Source of the DNA: a virus
IMG/VR virus record: IMGVR_UViG_3300033148_002144
Location: 1 to 35,538 of that record
Length of the DNA: 35,538 nucleotides
Reading direction: 5' to 3' (one strand)
The position numbers were made by a program, and so were the translations under genes. A model generated the notes under the pieces. That model ran no database searches. It was not told the DNA's origin and was given only the letters and a program-made list of their open reading frames with translations. Below, piece after piece: positions 30,465 to 35,538 of this stretch (positions are counted from its first letter, which is position 1; each line of letters starts with the position of its first letter).

Positions 30465-31163
30465 ATGGCTATTGAAGCATTAAAAATAAATAGTGAATTG
30501 TGCCCTAAAGGGGCTTTTACATTCGCAGCTATTACGGGTTTAGGTATTGAAAACAAAAACACTAAAGAGAAAAAATATGAATATGTAGTAACTTTAGAGT
30601 TAGATGAAGTTGATGCTGGTCCACTTATGGATGAGATAGATGATTATATTGAAGATAACGCACCTAGAAAAAGTGAGTTATCTAAAGTACCTTATCAAAC
30701 ACGAGATGACTATGAAGGTATCCCAGAGGGTAAAGTATGGTTATATGCAAAAGCCTCTACTGAGATTGAAAATAAAAAAACAGGTGAGGTATCTGATAGA
30801 ATTATCAATGTGTATGATGCTGGAGGGAATAAAGTATCTTTACCTGAAGGTACAGGTATTGGTAAAGGCTCAACTGGTAAAGTATTTGGTAATATGACTG
30901 TATGGGAGCAAGGTAAAGAGTACGGGGCTACTATATGGCTAACGGGTGTTCAAATAGCTGAGTTTGTACCTTATGCGTTTGAAGAGGATGTACAAGCTAT
31001 GGAGGGCGGAGGTAGTTTTAAAGGCTTCGATACCCCTCAACTTGAAAAAGATGAAGAGTCTACAGAGGAAGCACCTGCTCGTACACGTAGAAGTCGTAGA
31101 GATAGAGTTGTGGAAACTGAAGATGAAGCACCTGCTCGTACACGTAGAAGTCGTAGAGATTAA
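30465..31163 (+). CDS. ssDNA-binding protein, T7 gp2.5-like
   Basis: The 232-residue protein has the beta-barrel pattern of phage ssDNA-binding proteins (DUF2815/gp2.5-like). It begins with KGAFTFAAITGLGIENKNTK, then YEYVVTLELDEVDAGPLMDE and later DRIINVYDAGGNKV. GKVFGNMTVWEQGKEYGATI, LTGVQIAEFVPYAF and the Gly-rich stretch near 183 complete the core. It coats single strands and recruits polymerase. Instead of the usual acidic tail it ends in two copies of EAPARTRRSRRD separated by an acidic linker. The previous gene ends in the same kind of basic tag. A hairpin (31171-31197) follows the stop. Confidence 0.82.
   Translation: MAIEALKINSELCPKGAFTFAAITGLGIENKNTKEKKYEYVVTLELDEVDAGPLMDEIDDYIEDNAPRKSELSKVPYQTRDDYEGIPEGKVWLYAKASTEIENKKTGEVSDRIINVYDAGGNKVSLPEGTGIGKGSTGKVFGNMTVWEQGKEYGATIWLTGVQIAEFVPYAFEEDVQAMEGGGSFKGFDTPQLEKDEESTEEAPARTRRSRRDRVVETEDEAPARTRRSRRD
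31068..31160 (+). repeat. Two exact 36-base repeats at the end of the ssDNA-binding protein gene
   Basis: Bases 31068-31103 and 31125-31160 are identical and code for EAPARTRRSRRD. Period is 57 bases (19 residues). Thirteen bases of the unit (CGTACACGTAGAA) also occur at 30434-30446 at the end of the upstream gene. Confidence 0.95.
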
Positions 31164-31170
31164 TTTATAA

Positions 31171-31197
31171 GACACTCTTAGTTCTTTAGAGAGTGTC
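31171..31197 (+). terminator. Hairpin after the ssDNA-binding protein gene
   Basis: GACACTCT and AGAGTGTC form a perfect eight-base-pair stem with an 11-base loop, eight bases after the stop. No U-tract follows, so it may be a partial terminator or an RNA stabiliser that favours the first two genes of the arm. Confidence 0.45.
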
Positions 31198-31224
31198 CAA
31201 CTAAGTTAATATAAGGAGCTTAAA

Positions 31225-31398
31225 ATGAGCCATACATATGAAAGAGTTTTACCTCATATTATAAGAGCTAAAAAAGATGTAGAAGCTAGAGTAGCGAATC
31301 AACTAAGATTATGTCATTTAGGTGCTATTAAATGTCAGCTAGAAATAGCCGTAGATTTTTTAGATGAGGCAATAACTAGAATGGAGAAAAAATTATGA
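31225..31398 (+). CDS. Small helical protein, unknown (57 residues)
   Basis: The frame encodes MSHTYERVLPHIIRAKKDVE followed by ARVANQLRLCHLGAIKCQLE and a short helix ending EKKL. It is almost wholly helical with heptad-like spacing. AAGGAG at 31213-31218 is an excellent ribosome binding site, and it overlaps the next gene by ATGA. No function is known. Confidence 0.65.
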   Translation: MSHTYERVLPHIIRAKKDVEARVANQLRLCHLGAIKCQLEIAVDFLDEAITRMEKKL

Positions 31399-31706
31399 TA
31401 ATTGAATATATAAAACCTATAGTAGGTAGTTACGAAGGTACTTTATTGAAAGCATCTAAATATCTAAAAGACTTAAAAAAGTCCGTTATTATGCAAACTA
31501 TAGAAGAGGTAACGGGTAAAGTATATAAATACTCTGAGGTAAAAGATAGAGTAGATTACAAGTATACGGATGTTCACGGTAAACATACTTTTTTATTAGA
31601 TGATAAAGAGTTAATAAAATTTTACCCTTCTATGTTTAAGCAAAATGAGACTAATGAGATAGTATGTAGTTTTGAGTATAAATTATTGTATAGAGAGGGT
31701 AGATAG
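31395..31706 (+). CDS. Unknown protein (103 residues)
   Basis: The protein is not recognised. It has an N-terminal part with MIIEYIKPIVGSYEGTLLKA, a helix KYLKDLKKSVIMQTIEEVTG and a beta-rich second half (KYTDVHGKHTFLLDDKELIK, CSFEYKLLY). There is no zinc or membrane motif. It is coupled upstream by ATGA and followed two bases later by the next gene. Position places it among replication accessory proteins. Confidence 0.65.
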   Translation: MIIEYIKPIVGSYEGTLLKASKYLKDLKKSVIMQTIEEVTGKVYKYSEVKDRVDYKYTDVHGKHTFLLDDKELIKFYPSMFKQNETNEIVCSFEYKLLYREGR

Positions 31707-31708
31707 TT

Positions 31709-31900
31709 ATGTTTATATCAGTACAGTTTCATTCAGATTTCACAAAAGATTATACTTATATATGTAAAAGAAGTATAAAAGTAGGGGATTTTGTAGTAGT
31801 TCCTACACCTACAGGTAATACAGTAGCTAAAGTAACTAGAGTGGGTTTAAAGACTCCATCATTTCAATGTAAAGAGATTATTAAGAAGGTAAGGTTATGA
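31709..31900 (+). CDS. Small beta-barrel protein (63 residues)
   Basis: The protein starts MFISVQFHSDFTKDYTYICK and continues with KVGDFVVVPTPTGNTVAKVT. The 'vGDfVVVPt..gn.vAkV' pattern is that of small SH3/KOW-like barrels found in many phages next to replication genes. No enzyme residues are present. It overlaps the DNA polymerase by ATGA, so the two are made together; an accessory role is possible. Confidence 0.7.
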   Translation: MFISVQFHSDFTKDYTYICKRSIKVGDFVVVPTPTGNTVAKVTRVGLKTPSFQCKEIIKKVRL

Positions 31901-33849
31901 TTTATGTATATGATATAGAAGTACATCCTAATTATATGTTAGTAGGTTTTAAGGATGTAAAAACAGGACTTAAAAGACAATATGAAACTTTTAATAATCC
32001 TTTTACGGGTTTACAAATAAGATGTATAAAAAGAATTATCAAATTACATAAATTAGTAGGTTTTAATTCAAAGTCTTATGACGACCCTATTTTAACTTTA
32101 ATGTTACAAGGTAAAAATACTACTCAAATATACAAAAAATCTAAATACATAATTGAAAACCAGATAAAATATTGGCAGGTATATAGAGAGTTAAGTGTAG
32201 AAAAATACTTTGAATCTATTGACCTTATAGATGTAGCACCAGGTCAAGCATCATTAAAACTATATGGTGCTAGATTAAACTCACAAAAACTACAAGATTT
32301 ACCTTATGACCCTCACGATGATGTAACAATAGATGAAGCTTTAGAGGTTAAAAAATATAATGTTAATGATCTAAACTTAACACTTAATTTATATAATAAA
32401 CTTTTACCTATGTTAGATTTAAGAAGAAAAATAGGTAAAAAATATAATATTGATGTTATGAGTAAATCAGATGCACAAATAGCTGAGTCTATATTTAGAG
32501 AAGAGTTAAGTAAAAAAGGTGTGACGGTAAAAAGAGGCGACACTAATAAAAATATAAGATATAAAGCACCTAAAGTTATACAATTCAGAGATAGTATATT
32601 AAACTGGATAGTAGAAGAGTTAGAAAATACTACTATTAAATTAGGAGATAATGGGGCACCTTTATTACCTGACTGGTTAAAAAAAGAAACTATACAAATA
32701 GGGAGTACTACATATAATATAGGATTAGGTGGGTTACACTCTCAAGAAAAATCATTAGTTATCATACCTAAAGAAGATGAGATATTATCTAACGTAGATG
32801 TAGCTAGTTATTATCCTTCCTTGATTATTGATCTAAAATTATACCCTGAACAATTAACTAAAACATTCTTAAAGGTATACGCTAGTATTAAAGCTCAGAG
32901 ATTACAAGCTAAAAAAGACTCAAAAGATATGTCATTATCTAAAGAACAAAGAGAAGAAGCAAAAGTAACGGATGCTGTTTTAAAAATTACACTAAATGGT
33001 AGTTATGGTAAGTTTGGAAATAAATATAGTTTTTTATATTCCCCTGATTTATTATTAACGGTCACATTTACGGGACAATTATATTTACTTATGTTGATTG
33101 AAGAGTTAGAATATCACGGTTTTAAAGTTGTATCATCTAATACGGATGGTGTAGAGGTTCTAAGAGATAAGGGTATATTAAGTAGAAAAAAACTAGAACG
33201 TATAGTATCTGAATGGGAATCTAAAACTAACATGGTAATGGAATACGGTACATATAACGCTCTTTTTGCAAGAGATGTTAATAATTATATTGCGGTGTAC
33301 CCTAACGGTGAAGCAAAAGCTAAAGGTGTGTATATTGACCCTGAAGAGAGAAAACCTATACTTGAAAAAAATAATGAATATCCTATTGTTTTTGAAGCAA
33401 TTAGGGATTATTTATCTAAAAATATACCCATGGAAGAAACCTTATATAATTGTAAAGATGTAGCTAGATTTACATCTAGTAGAAATGTAAAAGGTGGTGC
33501 TGTATTTTATGAAGGTAAAAAATTATCTAATACAGATGAGTATAATAATTACATATCTAAACAACTTAAACAACTTAAACAAAATAAAGCATTAGAAAAA
33601 AGAAATGACAATCATCACAAAGAATTAGTATTAAAATCAAAAGATACTAAATATCTGGGTAAAGTTGTTAGATGGTATTACTCAATAGATGGTAAACAAA
33701 TATTTTATAAAACAGGTAATAAAGTACCTAAAAGTGATGGTGCTAAACCTATGATGGATTTAACGGATTACATACCAAAAGATTTAGATTATGATAAGTA
33801 TTTACAGTTATGTGATGAACATTTACAAGATTTAGGAGTAAAACTATGA
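31897..33849 (+). CDS. DNA polymerase, family B-like, with 3'-5' exonuclease
   Basis: The 650-residue enzyme copies the phage genome. The N-terminal proofreading domain has YDIEV (Asp6, Glu8), GFNSKSYDDP (55-64) and YNVND (154-158). The palm has motif A VDVASYYPS (300-308), motif B KITLNGSYG (363-371) and motif C SSNTDG (413-418). A GGLHS segment (278-282) precedes motif A. Motif C has Asn-Thr-Asp instead of Asp-Thr-Asp, as in some divergent phage polymerases. It is shorter than T4 or RB69 polymerase and lacks terminal-protein insertions seen in phi29. It is flanked by ATGA overlaps on both sides. Confidence 0.9.
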   Translation: MIYVYDIEVHPNYMLVGFKDVKTGLKRQYETFNNPFTGLQIRCIKRIIKLHKLVGFNSKSYDDPILTLMLQGKNTTQIYKKSKYIIENQIKYWQVYRELSVEKYFESIDLIDVAPGQASLKLYGARLNSQKLQDLPYDPHDDVTIDEALEVKKYNVNDLNLTLNLYNKLLPMLDLRRKIGKKYNIDVMSKSDAQIAESIFREELSKKGVTVKRGDTNKNIRYKAPKVIQFRDSILNWIVEELENTTIKLGDNGAPLLPDWLKKETIQIGSTTYNIGLGGLHSQEKSLVIIPKEDEILSNVDVASYYPSLIIDLKLYPEQLTKTFLKVYASIKAQRLQAKKDSKDMSLSKEQREEAKVTDAVLKITLNGSYGKFGNKYSFLYSPDLLLTVTFTGQLYLLMLIEELEYHGFKVVSSNTDGVEVLRDKGILSRKKLERIVSEWESKTNMVMEYGTYNALFARDVNNYIAVYPNGEAKAKGVYIDPEERKPILEKNNEYPIVFEAIRDYLSKNIPMEETLYNCKDVARFTSSRNVKGGAVFYEGKKLSNTDEYNNYISKQLKQLKQNKALEKRNDNHHKELVLKSKDTKYLGKVVRWYYSIDGKQIFYKTGNKVPKSDGAKPMMDLTDYIPKDLDYDKYLQLCDEHLQDLGVKL

Positions 33850-34010
33850 GTCAAATGAAACGTATACTTACAGAAATAAAAAACGGTCAGTATGATAACT
33901 TTACAGACAGGGTATTATTTATAGAGGCTTTAATGTTTGATTTTAAAATATCCCATACTTTAGCTAGATACATACAGATAGCACACTATCATTATTTAGA
34001 ATTAGATTAA
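33846..34010 (+). CDS. Small unknown protein (54 residues)
   Basis: The frame encodes MSQMKRILTEIKNGQYDNFT followed by DRVLFIEALMFDFKISHTLA and a His/Tyr-rich end. It is helical, with an ATGA overlap on the polymerase stop and AAGGA after it for the next gene. Its second half resembles a helix-turn-helix in spacing, but the match is weak. Function unknown. Confidence 0.6.
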   Translation: MSQMKRILTEIKNGQYDNFTDRVLFIEALMFDFKISHTLARYIQIAHYHYLELD

Positions 34011-34022
34011 AAGGAAATTAAT

Positions 34023-35063
34023 ATGACATTAGAACAACAAAAAAGAATCAAACAATTAAGAGATGATATTACTAACGGTAATGTAGATATGGACGGAGAA
34101 CGTGCTTATCTTATTCAATTAGAGACATTACTACCTACACCTACTAAAACATTATATGTGGATGCGGATAGTTTAATATTTTACACCGCTCTAAGTCCTG
34201 CAAATGTAGACTTTTGTACTCCTATGGAAGGTACTTTTGTAGGCAATAAGATATCATTTTGTATGAATGAAGCTTTTGAAGCTACTGTAGCAGGTGTAGT
34301 AGCTGAGTGTAAACGTGAAAGTCTTTTAGGTAATATGATAACATTCAAAGATTATATATTAGTCTATACCCCATCAACTAACTTTAGATATGACTTATAC
34401 CCTAATTATAAAATAAAAAGATTAGATAAAGAACAAACTAAAGAACTCATAGATTTAAAGAAATATGCTAAATCTACGGGGTTAATAGTTGAGAGTGTAG
34501 AAGCGGATGATGTAGTAGCGTATTATGCTAGGAGAGGACACCCTATAGCATCTGGGGATAAAGATGTTATCTATGGTGTAGAGGGTAATAATTACTTTTA
34601 TCATTCAGCACACCGTAAGGTGTATAAGACATCTAAAGAGGATGCTGATAGATTTGTATTGCTTCAAACTTTAGCTGGAGATAGTAGTGATGACATCCCT
34701 GGTATGGAAGGAGTAGGTTTAGATATAGAAAAAGGGGTATTTACAGGCACTTCCGTTAAATTACTACCCGATAATGCAACATTTGAAGATGTATTGCATA
34801 TATACCTTACCCGTGCCATCACTAAGGGTAAAGCAGTAGAGCACTATCGTAAAACAGGGTTAACTATAAAAGCATCTCAATCTAAATATGACGAGGAAGG
34901 GTTTAGTTATACGGCTTATTTAATTACAGATGCTACAGGGAGTAGAGACAAATATAAACAATTAGGAGGTTTAACTAAAGAGGATGCTTTGTTAACACGT
35001 AGATTAGTGGGGCTTGACCAATGGAAGGGTAAAAGAAGGGGGTTAAAATTATGGCAGATATAA
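34023..35063 (+). CDS. 5'-3' exonuclease (FEN/PIN-like)
   Basis: The 346-residue protein is a flap-endonuclease/T7 gp6-type nuclease that removes primers and 5' flaps. Metal-binding motifs are LYVDADS (Asp47, Asp49), VEADDVVAYYA (Glu160, Asp162, Asp163), SGDKDV (Asp179, Asp181) and LAGDSSDDIPGMEGVG (from about 217). The last is the helix-hairpin segment that holds DNA. The N-terminal 42 residues are an added helical region. AAGGA at good spacing supports the ATG at 34023. It overlaps the DUF3310 gene by 13 bases. Confidence 0.9.
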   Translation: MTLEQQKRIKQLRDDITNGNVDMDGERAYLIQLETLLPTPTKTLYVDADSLIFYTALSPANVDFCTPMEGTFVGNKISFCMNEAFEATVAGVVAECKRESLLGNMITFKDYILVYTPSTNFRYDLYPNYKIKRLDKEQTKELIDLKKYAKSTGLIVESVEADDVVAYYARRGHPIASGDKDVIYGVEGNNYFYHSAHRKVYKTSKEDADRFVLLQTLAGDSSDDIPGMEGVGLDIEKGVFTGTSVKLLPDNATFEDVLHIYLTRAITKGKAVEHYRKTGLTIKASQSKYDEEGFSYTAYLITDATGSRDKYKQLGGLTKEDALLTRRLVGLDQWKGKRRGLKLWQI

Positions 35064-35278
35064 ACAAAGTAAAAAATAAAACATCCACCCATTACGAATT
35101 ATGGGAAGGTGTAGAAGCAATTGACATAATAAAACAAACTTTAACCCCTGAAGAGTATAAAGGTTTTCTAAAAGGTAATATCTTAAAGTATCAATTACGA
35201 TTAGGTAAAAAAGATAATACGCAAAATGAGATCACAAAGATAAGTGATTATAGTAATGAATTAAAAGGAATAACATGA
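35051..35278 (+). CDS. DUF3310 protein
   Basis: The 75-residue protein matches the small phage family DUF3310: THYELWEGVEAIDIIKQTLT, then EEYKGFLKGNILKYQLRLGK (usually 'HY..gGiE.idfi...l...e.f.GF..GNviKYl.R...K'). The family is widespread near nucleotide and replication genes and is sometimes linked with nucleotide kinases; its role is not known. It starts inside the end of the exonuclease gene, with GGGGG upstream, and overlaps dut by ATGA. Confidence 0.85.
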   Translation: MADINKVKNKTSTHYELWEGVEAIDIIKQTLTPEEYKGFLKGNILKYQLRLGKKDNTQNEITKISDYSNELKGIT

Positions 35279-35538
35279 TGTTTAAAGTATTAAAAAATGG
35301 AAAAAAGCCCACAAAGGGTAGTAAACATAGTGCGTGTGTTGATTTATATGCAAGTGAAGATGTAGTTATTGGTGCAGGAGAGTCTAAGCTTATTGGTCTG
35401 GGTGTCGCGATTGATTTGGATTTTAATTACATAAAAAGAAATTTTAATCACTTAGCAACTAAACGACAAGATGAGTATAAAGAATGGTTTAATAGTTCTC
35501 ACTACCTTCAACTAATGCTAAGAAGTTCACTAGCTAAA
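35275..35538 (+). CDS. dut: dUTPase, 5' part (continues at base 1 side of the join)
   Basis: The first 50 residues lie in unique sequence and the rest of this copy lies in the terminal repeat, where the frame matches bases 1-114. Motif 1 is SACVDLYA (19-26), followed by GAGESKLIGLGVAIDLD, the family's second strand pair. ATG at 35275 overlaps the DUF3310 stop (ATGA), and a second ATG at 35278 is in frame. AAAGGA lies upstream. With the 3' part (1-363) the protein is 170 residues, a normal dUTPase length with one insertion after residue 50. The full gene can be read only after joining the ends. Confidence 0.93.
   Translation, partial: MMFKVLKNGKKPTKGSKHSACVDLYASEDVVIGAGESKLIGLGVAIDLDFNYIKRNFNHLATKRQDEYKEWFNSSHYLQLMLRSSLAK
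35425..35538. repeat. Terminal direct repeat, right copy
   Basis: This is identical to bases 1-114 and should be counted once in a circular molecule of 35,424 bases. It lies wholly inside the dUTPase gene. Confidence 0.95.

Overview
The window is one complete, AT-rich, tailed-phage genome (or a phage-like contig from a metagenome). Bases 1-114 are repeated exactly at 35425-35538, and a dUTPase gene reads in frame across that join, so the molecule closes into a circle of 35,424 unique bases. The large terminase has the Walker A and B boxes and the RNase-H-like nuclease residues of the SPP1/PBSX type. Circular closure is therefore best read as a circularly permuted, headful-packaged genome. A tape measure, a tail tube protein and a GTA/lambda-like tail-tip series indicate a siphovirus with a long non-contractile tail. 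No integrase, excisionase, partition gene or reverse transcriptase is visible, so a strictly lytic life is likely. The host cannot be named from sequence. The AT-rich composition, AAGGA-type ribosome binding sites and tail-tip/lysis genes of Gram-negative style suggest an AT-rich Gram-negative bacterium, possibly of the Campylobacterota, but this is weak inference.

The genome has two divergent arms that meet at about 29353-29515 and converge at about 2200. The rightward arm (29516 to 35538, continuing through the join to 2207) is the replication and nucleotide module. It carries an acidic modular protein, a gp2.5-like ssDNA-binding protein, small unknown proteins, a DNA polymerase with 3'-5' exonuclease, a 5'-3' exonuclease, a DUF3310 protein, dUTPase, an SF2 helicase and a VRR-NUC nuclease. 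Most of these genes overlap by ATGA or TAATG, so translation is probably coupled.

The leftward arm (29352 down to 2193) starts with a ribbon-helix-helix regulator, a pentapeptide-repeat protein, three tiny genes and a Cys-rich small protein. A primase-helicase, a PAPS-reductase-like PP-loop protein, a C5-cytosine methyltransferase, a two-helix membrane protein and an N6-adenine methyltransferase follow. After a 590-base non-coding, structured region (21870-22459) come a decayed HNH protein, small and large terminase, portal, an HExxH metallopeptidase, a Mu F-like head protein, scaffold, P22-like coat protein, connectors, tail tube, chaperone, tape measure, tail tip, receptor-binding proteins and finally a lysis cassette.

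The least ordinary features are two coding tandem repeats (in the adenine methyltransferase and in the pentapeptide protein) that vary at only a few fixed nucleotide positions. Others are a C-terminal RTRRxRR tag shared by two neighbouring replication proteins, a modification-like cluster with a PAPS-reductase homologue, a structured intergenic region with origin-like repeats, and several possible regulatory hairpins.
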